This document shows positions 8,649-18,239 of a DNA stretch of 64,000 nt, piece by piece. The stretch comes from Bacteroidota bacterium. GTDB lineage: Bacteria; Bacteroidota; Bacteroidia; Cytophagales; Cytophagaceae. The stretch lies in NCBI GenBank assembly GCA_023428135.1, contig JAEYZG010000021.1, positions 1 through 64,000 on the forward strand. The letters run 5' to 3'. The position numbers and the translations under genes are program-made. Each line of letters begins with the position of its first letter. Positions within the stretch are counted from its first letter, which is position 1. The notes under the pieces were generated by a model. It saw nothing but the letters and a program-made list of their open reading frames with translations. It was not told the origin of the DNA and made no database searches.

Positions 8649-10454
8649 TTAATTCTTAATAGGATTATCAATAGTCCCGCAAACCTCCGGTACTGGTATG
8701 TCAGTATTTTCAGCATAACCATAGGTAAGGAGTCTTACTCTGTTAATACAAACTCGTATAAACTCCGGAACAAACAAATTAAATTTTTCATAAGATGAAG
8801 TTAGTTCAGGATGTTTTTGCTGATATTGAATAACCACATCCTTTACCTGATTCCAAAACTTGTCCTCAGAATATTCTGCATAAGTATGAAGTATGTTGGA
8901 AATATATCTGAATACACCATCAAATACTCCTGATAATATAAACAAGGTTGCATATTGATCTTCTATGTCTCTCAATATGGGTCTGATACTATCTGGGACG
9001 TTTTGTTTTCCTTCTTCTGTAAGTACAATCTCTTCAACAAAGTCTTTGATAATGATTCTCTGAGGTACATAGTTTTTCATTACCAGTATTGTGTTTTCTC
9101 CATGAGGGCTAAAAAAGAATTTATGCTTATAGAAGATATGAAGTATTGGAGTAAAATAATTATACAGATATTTTTCCACCCATTGTTCTGCGCTTAATCC
9201 TGATTTTTCTATCAGAGTTCCAATAAATGATTTACCTTCCGGATCTACATACATTAAAGACGCCATGGTTATCATGTTTTCATCTTCATTAAGATAGGGC
9301 GTAGCGCTTTCTCTCCAGATAGCCCCAAGAAACTCTTTGTACTGATAAGGGGCACCTTCTACCAATTCATATTCCGAATGCTTGTAACCTACAGTTGCCA
9401 CTTCGCCCAAAAGAGTGAAGCCAGTTGATCGAAGTTCTTTGTCTGGACCGAGTTTATCCTTTACCCATTTTGTTACTAAAGGTGCAGCTTTTAGTTTTTT
9501 GTGGGATAAACCTCTATATATTGAAGTATTTAAAATGGATATGGCTGTTTTAACATAAAATCTGTCAGGATTAGATATGTTAAAAAAAGTTCTTATAGAT
9601 TGCTGGGGAGTGTAGTCATCTTCCCCGGACCCAAGGGGCACAATATATCTGGAGGCGATATCAGCTGCAAACTGAAATACTATTTTATTTTTCCACTGCC
9701 ACTCATGTACTGGCAACATCCAGTAGTTTTCAGGATTGAGATTTTGAGATGAAAGTACTTCTTTAAATTTTGAATATTGTTCATCTCCTAATTCCGAATA
9801 AGCAAGGGTTTCAAATGGCAGTTCTTCAATGTAACTATATTCAGCTTTTGATTTGTGAACAGCTATCCAGTTTAATTTTATAATTTGATCTGTTTCTGGC
9901 ACAAAGGAACGGTAATCTTCAAGGTTAAATCCTATACGTCCCTTGTTTACTGTTGCCCACGGATGCCCGTCCATCTGATGCTCTATCAGCTGATATCCTG
10001 AATCTACAAGCTTGTCGGATGGTATTTTACCTTTAGATTCTATAAAGGCATCTGCATAAAGCGTGTGATTGGTTTCTTCAATGAAGTGCGTTAGTGTAAA
10101 AGGCTTTATTCCGAAGGCCTCCTGCATTTCTATAAAAAAAAGAGTTGCACTGATGTTGGTAACATTCTGTTCCTCATGAAACTTCCTTAATGATTCTTTA
10201 TGAATATGCCAATAGTCCATTTTGCGATGTTCCCCTTTGAATTCATAATATATATTAGACTTATCTGTATATAACCGGAAATGCGTGATCTTTTTATCCG
10301 AAGAAAGGATTGTCGGTATAGCCAGTTTTTCATGCATAAGTTCTGTTATTGCTTTGCAGAGATATGCCCGGTTTACTTTATTCCAGATGTTGATATTTAA
10401 TACGTCTGTTCCAGGTAACTGTACTACCTGATGATTTATTTGTTCTTCTATCAT
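8649..10454 (-). CDS. IucA/IucC-family NIS siderophore synthetase (second synthetase)
   Basis: Cytoplasmic NRPS-independent siderophore synthetase of 601 aa, the usual family length. It is expected to adenylate a carboxylate and condense it with a hydroxamate amine. Seen in the sequence: an IucA/IucC domain (about 140-400) with MDGHPWATVNKGRIGF, the LPVHEWQWKN motif and the SIRTFFN segment; then a FhuF-like C-terminal region (about 420-570) with the HGENTILVMKNY active-site segment. It is the last gene of the operon, overlapping the MFS gene by the ATGA at 10451-10454. By position it corresponds to RhbF/IucC, which adds the second arm. Exact substrate not determinable. Confidence 0.88.
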   Translation of the reverse strand: MIEEQINHQVVQLPGTDVLNINIWNKVNRAYLCKAITELMHEKLAIPTILSSDKKITHFRLYTDKSNIYYEFKGEHRKMDYWHIHKESLRKFHEEQNVTNISATLFFIEMQEAFGIKPFTLTHFIEETNHTLYADAFIESKGKIPSDKLVDSGYQLIEHQMDGHPWATVNKGRIGFNLEDYRSFVPETDQIIKLNWIAVHKSKAEYSYIEELPFETLAYSELGDEQYSKFKEVLSSQNLNPENYWMLPVHEWQWKNKIVFQFAADIASRYIVPLGSGEDDYTPQQSIRTFFNISNPDRFYVKTAISILNTSIYRGLSHKKLKAAPLVTKWVKDKLGPDKELRSTGFTLLGEVATVGYKHSEYELVEGAPYQYKEFLGAIWRESATPYLNEDENMITMASLMYVDPEGKSFIGTLIEKSGLSAEQWVEKYLYNYFTPILHIFYKHKFFFSPHGENTILVMKNYVPQRIIIKDFVEEIVLTEEGKQNVPDSIRPILRDIEDQYATLFILSGVFDGVFRYISNILHTYAEYSEDKFWNQVKDVVIQYQQKHPELTSSYEKFNLFVPEFIRVCINRVRLLTYGYAENTDIPVPEVCGTIDNPIKN

Positions 10455-11629
10455 GATAATTTCGGATTTAATATGCTTGAGTATTTTTTTGAATTTTTAA
10501 TATGGAGCATAATAACTAAGGGTAATGCCAGAAGTGAACATATGGATGCCATCATAAATGGTCCTGTATAGCCATCGCGGGCGACCAGAAGCCCTGCTAA
10601 TAAAGGAGCTGACATGTAAGCAAAATTCTGCGTTATATGGAGCAGGCTGTATGCTCTGGTCGAATTCTTCCCTGAAACTGTTTCGAAAAAAGATGTGTCA
10701 AGATAAACGAAAATCAGAAAAATAGACATTCCGAAAAGACTTCTGAGTACTATTTCTGAAATAAGGGTGTTGACATAACTTTGTAAGAGCAGTACAACAG
10801 ATATGCTGAGGATCAAACTGCAAATAAATGTTGTATTTTTAATTATTGAACTTTTGCCTGTGAGAGGTAGCAGAAATAATGCAGATAAGCTTGGTATTAT
10901 GAATAATACTGCAGCCCAGGTGTAATTAGCCTGTGGAGCATATCGCTCTATGATAAACTCAGTATAAAACGGTCTTATCAAGGTTGACGACAGATAAAAC
11001 ATAAATGTGATTATACAAATCCATAAAAGCCTGGTCTTATCCAATGATATAGGTTCAGAGGTAATTTGAACCTGAGCAACATTCTGTATATCTGTTAATC
11101 TAGAGCTTATCCCCATTTGAATAAAATCAAACAGTCCGATAATGATAAACAAGTACTGAACTGAAATCTTATCTATGATAAAAGCACCAGATATTGCGGA
11201 GATAATCATTGATAAATGCACCAGAATTCCTAACCTGGTAACTATTAAAGTTTTGTTTTCATTCTTGCTTATCAAATATGGGTATAAAAGAAGATAACTG
11301 CTTTTGAATAAAACCATCAGTATAGAGCATACATAAAAAGCAGTGATGTCTTTTGTTAATCCGCAATAAATGCTGGCTACTCCTGCTATAAACTGAGTCA
11401 TACTGAGTAGTTTAAATATATTGGTGTTTTGGGAAACCCAGGCCCATATGGGGTATGATAACATGAATGTCAGTCTGAGTATACATAAGTAAGTACCTGT
11501 ATATTCAGGATCATTTATTCCAAAAGTGTCTTTAAATATCTTCGGGTAAAAAGGAGCCGGAAGAGACTCTGCTAATGCAGCAAGAAAAGCAATAAGCAAA
11601 ATCCGGTTATTGAGTTTGTTATCTGTCAT
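10451..11629 (-). CDS. MFS transporter of the siderophore operon
   Basis: Inner-membrane permease of 392 aa with about twelve hydrophobic helices. The ATG at 11629 avoids overlap with the upstream hydroxylase gene; the ATG at 11656 would overlap it by 17 bases. The position between hydroxylase and synthetase genes strongly ties it to the siderophore. It may export the finished siderophore, or import the ferric form as RhtX/FptX-type MFS proteins do; the sequence does not decide. Translationally coupled to the downstream synthetase by ATGA. Confidence 0.85.
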   Translation of the reverse strand: MTDNKLNNRILLIAFLAALAESLPAPFYPKIFKDTFGINDPEYTGTYLCILRLTFMLSYPIWAWVSQNTNIFKLLSMTQFIAGVASIYCGLTKDITAFYVCSILMVLFKSSYLLLYPYLISKNENKTLIVTRLGILVHLSMIISAISGAFIIDKISVQYLFIIIGLFDFIQMGISSRLTDIQNVAQVQITSEPISLDKTRLLWICIITFMFYLSSTLIRPFYTEFIIERYAPQANYTWAAVLFIIPSLSALFLLPLTGKSSIIKNTTFICSLILSISVVLLLQSYVNTLISEIVLRSLFGMSIFLIFVYLDTSFFETVSGKNSTRAYSLLHITQNFAYMSAPLLAGLLVARDGYTGPFMMASICSLLALPLVIMLHIKNSKKYSSILNPKLS

Positions 11630-11639
11630 AATATTACTT

Positions 11640-12956
11640 TTATATAACAGAATCATCGATTACTTCTATTGCAGATGTTGAGAACGATTGAAATGCTATT
11701 TGTTTTTCTACTGCATATATTTCTTTACCTGCAATAGCGTTGATAATCGTAGCATTCCGGTATGCACCCATACCCAGATCCGGAGTAACGAATCCATGCG
11801 TATGGAGCTCTGCATTCTGGACAAATATTTCATTTCCTGAATGATCTATTGAATAATTCCTGTTTACATCAAACCTTCCTGAATGATCCCATTTGATTCT
11901 GTCATGAACCGGCCTGATGCAGTCAGGAACTCTGTACTTATACCCGGTTGCAAGAATGATTGCATCCGTTTCCAGTTCTGTTTCCTGATCAGTCTGAACA
12001 TGTCTGAAGGAAAGGACTTTCTTATTCATAACAGATGTAGTGATTGATTTAAATTCATGACATGGCTTGATGTTTACAGGAATTGGTCCATCCAGTGTAA
12101 GATGATACAGCGTATCATATATTTCATTGATCAGGTCATAGTTGATTCCTTTGTAAAGCATGCTTTGCTTGTTCAGTACATCTGCTCTTTTATCAGGTGG
12201 CAGCGAATAGAAATGATCCACATATTCAGGAGAGGTAAGCTCAAGACTGAGTTTGGAATATTCCAGAGGAAAGAGCCTGTCTGGTCTTGTGTACCAGTTC
12301 AGTTCCTGTTTTTCAATTGAAATATTGTTAAGCAGATCATGAAAAATCTCAGCAGCACTTTGTCCGGAACCTATGATAGTTATTGATTTTTGCTTCAGGA
12401 TTTCCTTCTTTCTAAATAGATATTCTGAAGTATGAAAAGTGTTTTCTGGTTTTTGATCTCTGACAAATGCAGGAATAAATGGAGCGGTTCCCGTTCCAAT
12501 TATGATCCTTGGCGTATGATAGATAATTTCATTATCTGATTTGTTTTCCCTGACAATGACTGTATATAAGTTTTCATTCTTATCATATGTGACAGTCTCA
12601 ACAGTATGCCCAAAAACGCATTCGGGAAGTTGTCTGCAAACCCATTTGCAATACATGTTGTATTCTTTTCTGAGAATAAAAAAATCTTCTTTAATATAGA
12701 ATTTATATATTCTGTTGTTCTTTTTCAGATAGTTCAGAAAGCTGAAAGGGTTGCATGGATCGGACATTGTAACAAGGTCAGCAAGAAAAGGAACCTGAAG
12801 TGTAGTGTTGTCAAGCATCATTCCGGGATGCCAGTCAAATTCGGTATTGCTCTCGAAGAATATTCCATGGAGGCTGGTTTTACCATGGGTTAAAGCGGCA
12901 AGGCCCAGATTGAAGGGACCTATGCCTATACCTATAAAATCAAAATGCTTATTCAT
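11640..12956 (-). CDS. Lysine/ornithine N-monooxygenase (IucD/SidA family)
   Basis: FAD- and NADPH-dependent enzyme of 438 aa that N-hydroxylates a diamine for hydroxamate formation. The FAD-binding GIGIGPFNLGLA (residues 9-20), the substrate-pocket segment FDWHPGMMLDNTTLQVPF, the NADPH-binding GSGQSAAEIFHDL (about 197-209) and the C-terminal ATGYKYRVP motif are all present. It overlaps the upstream synthetase-acetyltransferase gene by 8 bases. By analogy with RhbE/AlcA the substrate is probably the diamine made by the decarboxylase encoded first in this operon, for example 1,3-diaminopropane, putrescine or cadaverine. Confidence 0.9.
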   Translation of the reverse strand: MNKHFDFIGIGIGPFNLGLAALTHGKTSLHGIFFESNTEFDWHPGMMLDNTTLQVPFLADLVTMSDPCNPFSFLNYLKKNNRIYKFYIKEDFFILRKEYNMYCKWVCRQLPECVFGHTVETVTYDKNENLYTVIVRENKSDNEIIYHTPRIIIGTGTAPFIPAFVRDQKPENTFHTSEYLFRKKEILKQKSITIIGSGQSAAEIFHDLLNNISIEKQELNWYTRPDRLFPLEYSKLSLELTSPEYVDHFYSLPPDKRADVLNKQSMLYKGINYDLINEIYDTLYHLTLDGPIPVNIKPCHEFKSITTSVMNKKVLSFRHVQTDQETELETDAIILATGYKYRVPDCIRPVHDRIKWDHSGRFDVNRNYSIDHSGNEIFVQNAELHTHGFVTPDLGMGAYRNATIINAIAGKEIYAVEKQIAFQSFSTSAIEVIDDSVI

Positions 12957-15411
12957 TTTCCTGATTTAATGGTAAAGTTGCATGAACATTGATATTGCAA
13001 TTGGGAAATCTTTCTTTATACCATTCCCTTGTGCAAAATGTAAGGTTTGATGTTTTGTGGGGCATTGTAATCACCTTCTGAAGTTTGAAGCCCAGTCTCG
13101 TTACCAGGATGTGCATAGGTTTAGCATTGATATCTGCTTCACCGATGCATTTCCCAACCTCTGGTTGACTGAAGATAAATTCCATTGTGAGTTGTCCTAC
13201 AGGCATTGTAAATTTTTTGTTTTTATCAGTCGGTGCTATCAGAAGATGTGCTCCATAGTCGCCTGGAAGCGACTCATAGTATTTTCCTACTACATCTCTC
13301 ATTGGCCAGTATGGCTCAAGTGTAAATGTGGGTTCGCCATTAATCATGCCTATAAATGCATTGGAATGATCGGCATCTTTAAGCATGATATAGAAGGCTT
13401 CAAGATCTCGTATGGGGCCGTCCATTTTCCAGAAAGCTTTTGTGTGTTCCTGATTGAACCAGTTATGTACCATTTCCAGATCTTTGGATAAATCAAATGG
13501 TCTAAGCGTTATTTCAATTCCCAGCTCAGGAAAATCTTTCCTGAAAGAAATACTGTTGATGTCTGGTTTTATAATATTTTTAGAAAAATAGCGGAAGACA
13601 AGAGGATTGGGATATTCAACATACTCTGCAGGATTTTCAATTGGAGCGCGTGCTTCGTCTTTATTGCTTAGAGTTGTTAGGAGGTTTCCTTTCGCAGTCC
13701 AGTCTCTGGTATAAAGAAGGTATTCCACAAGTCCGGTTGGATCTTCAATTTGAAGTGTTTCCAGTTCCTTAATTAATATTTTAATCAGATGTTCTTCTTC
13801 AGCAAGACCATTTGATCCGAATGTGCCAATGATGCCGAATATGTTATTGATCAGAAGATAATATGTATACTTCGGATGTATATAATCTTCAGGAATAATA
13901 GACTGGCTGGCTTCGCCAAGATCAGGAAGTAGAGAATGTAGTTCTTCTGCTTTTCCTGCCCTGAAAAAATATCCCTGATTATCTCTGAAATACAACTGTT
14001 TTGGAAATCCTTTGTTATCCAGCTCTACCATTATGTTTTGCTGATGTGCTTCACAGGCAAGTCCAAAGCGGTTGTATATTCTTATGAGTGGTATCAGGCT
14101 TATCTGTAAATACATTTTTAGCCAGTCTTCAGCAAGGCTTTCAATAGATTTTCCGGTATTTAATGCTTCACTTTTAATGATCACAGATAACCTTGAGTCC
14201 TGACCAAGAAGGCCATCTTGTGTTAAAGCAGCAATTGGTGTGACGTTCTTCTCCGCTCCATCTCCTTTTGGGAAAATATTTTTTCTTATTACTGTATTAA
14301 AGCCTTCAATGAAAGTTCCGTCAAGATTTTTAACTGCAAAGAATCCCGGATCAGTAACAAATGTAATTTCAGGAAAATCATCTTTTAATTGTTCTCCCCA
14401 GCTTGTATGCATTAGTCTGCTTATATCATAACCTCTATACAGCTCTCTTTCAAGGTTTACCCGTTCTGAATTGGTTATTTTTACATGCAGGGAAAATTTA
14501 AACATGAACTCACTGTAAGCATTGTAAACTGTTCTTACTGAAGAGGTGGCCGTGTATTCAGAACCGCAAGGTCCTATGTAAATGAGTCTGCCAGCTTCTA
14601 TAAGTTGGATTACATCAGCTTGCTTTAGTAAATGTGCTGCTTCCCATGGATGTATAGGTAAAAGTTTTTTGTCTTGATGGACATTTATAAAATCTTTTAT
14701 TTCAGCTGTTGTCCTTGGACTTTCCAATAAACCGATTCTGATCTTGTGGGTTATATTTGTAGAGTAGGTACTCTTTTCTACAACGAGTTCCGGATCAGCA
14801 AGAAAGTAATGTAATTGAAAGCTATTGCGCATTTCAGGAGTATACAAGGCTAGTTCATTTCTATTGAAGCCCATTCTGCTCTTTGATACGGGGTGTAACT
14901 GATGTCCCAAAAGCATTGATTGCTCTGCCTCAATAAATGGGATTGAAAGTTTGTTAAGCGATCCTAATATATTGTCATGCAATGCTTCTTCCAGGAAAAT
15001 AGCAGTATTGGTAATGCTGTCGTTAATTCTTTCAATAAGCAGTGTTTGGTGACTACCATTGCCTAGCTCTTTTGCTATAAGAGAAAGAAACGAATCAATG
15101 TTTGTTTCGGATATATCATCCGTTATTGTATTTCTTTGTATGACAGGAAATTTAAACAGATGTCTTCCTGTCGCTGAATAATAGGTGAGAGGGCAGTACA
15201 CTTCTGTTTTGGATTCAGGAAAAAGAACTTTTATCCATTTATCATGATTAACCTTTAAGAAGTAATCTCTCAGAGTCGGGTCATACTTTGGGGTATAGAA
15301 GTATCTGTGCCAGTTTTTGTATTCTCTTAGAAAGCAATTTAAAAGGGCAGTGAAATTTATTTCTTCTGATATATGTTCAATTTTAGTTATTCTTTGCATA
15401 GTCGTTTCCAT
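12949..15411 (-). CDS. NIS siderophore synthetase fused to a hydroxylamine acyltransferase
   Basis: An 820-aa two-enzyme protein. Residues about 1-590 are a complete IucA/IucC synthetase (SRMGFNRNELALYTPE, LLPIHPWEAAHLL, ATSSVRTVYNAYSEFMFKFSLHVK, and the FhuF-like EAHQQNIMVEL). Residues about 640-820 are a GNAT domain of the IucB/AlcB/RhbD type (ITLRPFDLSKDLEMVHNWFNQ, GAHLLIAP, VGKCIGEADI). The second half should acylate the N-hydroxylated diamine and the first half should condense it with citrate or another acid. In rhizobactin 1021 and alcaligin operons these are separate genes. Translation may start at 15411 or at the ATG at 15399, which has a GGAA 7 bases upstream. It overlaps the upstream decarboxylase gene. 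Confidence 0.88.
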   Translation of the reverse strand: METTMQRITKIEHISEEINFTALLNCFLREYKNWHRYFYTPKYDPTLRDYFLKVNHDKWIKVLFPESKTEVYCPLTYYSATGRHLFKFPVIQRNTITDDISETNIDSFLSLIAKELGNGSHQTLLIERINDSITNTAIFLEEALHDNILGSLNKLSIPFIEAEQSMLLGHQLHPVSKSRMGFNRNELALYTPEMRNSFQLHYFLADPELVVEKSTYSTNITHKIRIGLLESPRTTAEIKDFINVHQDKKLLPIHPWEAAHLLKQADVIQLIEAGRLIYIGPCGSEYTATSSVRTVYNAYSEFMFKFSLHVKITNSERVNLERELYRGYDISRLMHTSWGEQLKDDFPEITFVTDPGFFAVKNLDGTFIEGFNTVIRKNIFPKGDGAEKNVTPIAALTQDGLLGQDSRLSVIIKSEALNTGKSIESLAEDWLKMYLQISLIPLIRIYNRFGLACEAHQQNIMVELDNKGFPKQLYFRDNQGYFFRAGKAEELHSLLPDLGEASQSIIPEDYIHPKYTYYLLINNIFGIIGTFGSNGLAEEEHLIKILIKELETLQIEDPTGLVEYLLYTRDWTAKGNLLTTLSNKDEARAPIENPAEYVEYPNPLVFRYFSKNIIKPDINSISFRKDFPELGIEITLRPFDLSKDLEMVHNWFNQEHTKAFWKMDGPIRDLEAFYIMLKDADHSNAFIGMINGEPTFTLEPYWPMRDVVGKYYESLPGDYGAHLLIAPTDKNKKFTMPVGQLTMEFIFSQPEVGKCIGEADINAKPMHILVTRLGFKLQKVITMPHKTSNLTFCTREWYKERFPNCNINVHATLPLNQENE

Positions 15412-16906
15412 AGTGTTTTATTTGTGTCAATATATTTTTTATATTATCAATGGTTGTTTCGGGATTTAGAATTGTGAATTTTAGATATACCTCTTTATTC
15501 ACTTTAGTACTTGCTATTATAGCTTTTCCGGATTCAAACATTTTCTTTCTGATATAAGCATTAATTGCATTCAGTGATATATCATTCACACCATAAGGGT
15601 TGTATCTGAAGAGGATTGTACTGATCTCCGGTTGATTGAGTAATTCAAGCTCTTTGTCTTTTTCTATTGATTTAGCTGCTTTGGCAGCAAGTTCAATGAT
15701 TGTGTCTATATAACTTCCCAATATCTCTTTACCTGTAAGACGAAGCGTAAACCATAATTTCAATGCATCAAATCTCCTTGTCGTCTGAATGGACTTGTTA
15801 ACCTGATTGGGATATCCATCCTTTTCATGTTCTTTGGGATTCAGATAATCTGCATGATGTGTAATGTGTTCGAACGATGCTCCGTTTCTTACCAGCAAGG
15901 CGCTGGAGCTAACCGGCTGAAAAAAGGCTTTGTGATAGTCAACAGTGACGGAGTCTGCATACTCAATACCCTTGATGAGGTATTTGTATTTATCAGACAG
16001 TAGCAGTCCACAACCATAAGCTGCATCTACATGAAACCACAGTTGAAATTTTGTTGCAAGAGCGCCGATCTCTTCAAGAGAGTCTATACTTCCAAAATCT
16101 GTAGTTCCTGCAGTTGCTACGATGGCTATAGGAATATTGCCTGCTTCTTTTTCAGATGCGATACATTCCTGAAGGGCGTGAATATCCATCTGATATCTTT
16201 TGTTGGTTTTAACTGCTATAATAGCCTGCTCTCCGAGGCCAAGTAAAATAGCAGCTTTATGCAGACTGAAATGACTTTTTTCGGAACAGAAAATTTTGAA
16301 TTTGCTTGCCTCTGCCGGAAGACCATCTTTTTTTACATTCCACTGAAGTGTGTGCTTCAGAAAGTTATCTCTTGCGAGCATTATCCCCATAAGATTGGAT
16401 TGAGTGCCACCACTGGTAAATATACCATCGGCTAATGCACCTAATCCAAGTTCTTTACAAGTCCATTCGATTAGTTTAATTTCCATCAAAGTGCCACCCG
16501 CACTTTGATCCCAGGTGTCAAGAGATGAGTTTAATGAGCTTACAATCACTTCTGCAGCAAGGGCGGGTATAAGTACAGGACAATTAAGATGTGCTATATA
16601 TTGTGGCAAGTGAAACAGTACAGCATGCTTCGTGTATATATCGTCCACTTCAGCCAGAGCTGCATCCAGACTTGTGAGGGGGGTATTAAGATCAATGGAA
16701 TCGACCTTAGGCATTAACAGAGCTGGGGTAACCCCTGAAAACGGCTTGTGAGAACTTCTAAGGTGATTCGATATGTATCCCGTAATCTTTAAGATTGTTT
16801 TTTCATAATGCTGGATATTGGATTCTTTATGGTTGAATATATTTAAATCGTTTGCTCTCGGACGGACAAACATCGTCTGGAGGGTCTTTTTTACCTTTGT
16901 AATCAT
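15383..16906 (-). CDS. PLP-dependent group II decarboxylase (diamine-forming)
   Basis: First gene of the siderophore operon, 507 aa. It is a fold-type I pyridoxal-phosphate decarboxylase related to L-2,4-diaminobutyrate decarboxylase (RhbB/Ddc). Visible motifs: FTSGGTQSNLMGI, the cofactor-stacking HFSLHKAA region, HVDAAYGCGLLL, and the Schiff-base lysine in DYHKAFFQP (Lys326). Product would be 1,3-diaminopropane if the substrate is diaminobutyrate, or putrescine/cadaverine if ornithine/lysine. No diaminobutyrate aminotransferase gene (rhbA) is adjacent, which leaves the substrate open. A TACCTTTG box lies 18-25 bases upstream of the ATG. Confidence 0.87.
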   Translation of the reverse strand: MITKVKKTLQTMFVRPRANDLNIFNHKESNIQHYEKTILKITGYISNHLRSSHKPFSGVTPALLMPKVDSIDLNTPLTSLDAALAEVDDIYTKHAVLFHLPQYIAHLNCPVLIPALAAEVIVSSLNSSLDTWDQSAGGTLMEIKLIEWTCKELGLGALADGIFTSGGTQSNLMGIMLARDNFLKHTLQWNVKKDGLPAEASKFKIFCSEKSHFSLHKAAILLGLGEQAIIAVKTNKRYQMDIHALQECIASEKEAGNIPIAIVATAGTTDFGSIDSLEEIGALATKFQLWFHVDAAYGCGLLLSDKYKYLIKGIEYADSVTVDYHKAFFQPVSSSALLVRNGASFEHITHHADYLNPKEHEKDGYPNQVNKSIQTTRRFDALKLWFTLRLTGKEILGSYIDTIIELAAKAAKSIEKDKELELLNQPEISTILFRYNPYGVNDISLNAINAYIRKKMFESGKAIIASTKVNKEVYLKFTILNPETTIDNIKNILTQIKHYGNDYAKNN

Positions 16907-16923
16907 ACACTGAGGATTTTTTT

Positions 16924-16931
16924 CAAAGGTA
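16924..16931 (-). promoter_or_regulatory. -7 promoter box of the siderophore operon
   Basis: TACCTTTG on the minus strand matches TAnnTTTG and lies 17 bases upstream of the ATG at 16906, implying a short leader. A CAGCCTATTAAA word at about 16969-16980 resembles the GGCCTATT repeats in front of the TonB receptor gene and could be an AraC-type operator half-site. Confidence 0.5.
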
Positions 16932-17151
16932 TTTCTGCTTTAGCTGATCGAATGTGCTATTGTGGACATTTAATAGGCTGAAAAGTATAATCTTGTAAAA
17001 ATACAATTGGTTGTGTTTGGTGTTTTGCTGGTTTGTCTACAATAAAATCATTTTTATTTTATTTTTATTGACTTTAAAACTTATAATATGCTAAATTGGG
17101 TTGTTAATTATATTTAGACTATTTATAAATAACTATAAATTGTACATTTTT

Positions 17152-18147
17152 ATGAAAGTTTTTAGTATTCATGATTTTCTTAAAAGCCTTCAGACAATCG
17201 GAGCTGCTGTGTATTCCTTCAACCAGCACTGTAGCAAGCTTCAGATAAAAAGGAAAGATGTAAGTGGGAGTATTTATGGTTATCAGATTGACAATGGAGT
17301 GGTAATGGCTATACACGATCTGGAGATTTTCCAGCCACTTTGTTTTCCATCATTAAGTCAGGAAGAATATTTTAAAATCAGTTTTTTCATAGAAGGTGAT
17401 TTCAGGATGACCAATTCGGTTTCAGGAAAATCTCAGGAAATACAGGGCGGGACTTGCAGAGGTTTCTTCTTTCGCAGTAAGGGTATCAATCGTGTATATC
17501 CTAAAAAGAAAAAGATAGTATCAGTAGACCTGGGTATAAGATTAGGATTGTTGAAGGAAGTGTTAAAGAAGCTTCCTTCCAGTAAGATAAACCTAAAGAT
17601 GGTGCAGCTGATTGATTCATTTCAGAATATCTCCATATTGGGAAGGGTTCCTCCTAATATCAATAAAATATTAACAGAGATTCTTCAAAATAAAGAATCT
17701 GATTTTACACAACTACTTGTAATCAGGGCAAAGGTGTTTGAATTGCTCGCAGAGTTAATGAAGTTATCAGATTCATTTATCTGGGAGAATAATCAAAATC
17801 ACTTTCTTTCTGAAAAAGATCTTCAGAAGTTGTTTAAAGCAAGGGAATATCTGGAAGACAATATCAGTAATCCTCCCACATTAAAAGAACTATCAAAGAT
17901 TGTTTGTCTGAATGAGTTTAAACTGAAAAAAGGATTTAAAGAATGTTTCCAATCCACTGTTCACAACTATCTCGTGGATCGCAGGCTTTGTGCTTCATGT
18001 ACATTGCTTAAGAAAAGTGATTGCCCTATCAGTCAGATTGCTTATGACATAGGTTATCAATGTCCAAGCAAGTTTATTCATTCTTTCAGAAAAAAATTCG
18101 GTGTGACTCCCGGCCAGTTCAGAAAACAAAACGGACAACTTATTTAA
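17152..18147 (+). CDS. AraC-family regulator, probable PchR-type siderophore regulator
   Basis: A 331-aa one-component activator transcribed divergently from the siderophore operon. The ATG at 17152 is preferred; the upstream TTG at 17101 adds unrelated residues. Residues about 1-220 form the effector-binding region, with a PchR-like FRMTNSVSGKSQEIQGG pattern. Residues about 235-330 are the two AraC helix-turn-helix motifs (TLKELSKIVCLNEFKLKKGF and ISQIAYDIGYQCPSKFIHSF, ending FGVTPGQFR). PchR-type members sense ferric siderophore and activate uptake and synthesis genes, which fits the position here. The effector is inferred. Confidence 0.85.
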   Translation: MKVFSIHDFLKSLQTIGAAVYSFNQHCSKLQIKRKDVSGSIYGYQIDNGVVMAIHDLEIFQPLCFPSLSQEEYFKISFFIEGDFRMTNSVSGKSQEIQGGTCRGFFFRSKGINRVYPKKKKIVSVDLGIRLGLLKEVLKKLPSSKINLKMVQLIDSFQNISILGRVPPNINKILTEILQNKESDFTQLLVIRAKVFELLAELMKLSDSFIWENNQNHFLSEKDLQKLFKAREYLEDNISNPPTLKELSKIVCLNEFKLKKGFKECFQSTVHNYLVDRRLCASCTLLKKSDCPISQIAYDIGYQCPSKFIHSFRKKFGVTPGQFRKQNGQLI

Positions 18148-18212
18148 GTTGTAAGTATTAAGTTATAAGTTTTAAGAAAAGCATAAAGCTGAATGCTTAA
18201 AGCGTAAAGTTA
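18148..18212. repeat. REP-like element, second member of the AAAGCGTAAAG family
   Basis: Directly after the AraC stop codon come words such as GTAAGTATTAAGTTATAAG, GCATAAAGC and GCTTAAAGCGTAAAGTTAT. They match the family at 134-226 and, most closely, the copy at 56520-56550. Confidence 0.5.
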
Positions 18213-18217
18213 TTGCA

Positions 18218-18238
18218 GAGACGCCATGCTGGCGTCTC
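18218..18238. repeat. GAGACGCCA-TGC-TGGCGTCTC palindrome
   Basis: A perfect 9-bp-arm palindrome placed just after the AAAGCGTAAAG element. A diverged copy of the same palindrome follows the same element at 56590-56613, so the two form one composite repeat. Confidence 0.65.
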
Positions 18239-18239
18239 C

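Noticed and set aside
13057..13491. 144-codon plus-strand frame inside the siderophore synthetase gene
   Set aside because: Antisense shadow of a well-supported coding region; Cys/His/Phe-rich composition typical of reverse-strand frames.
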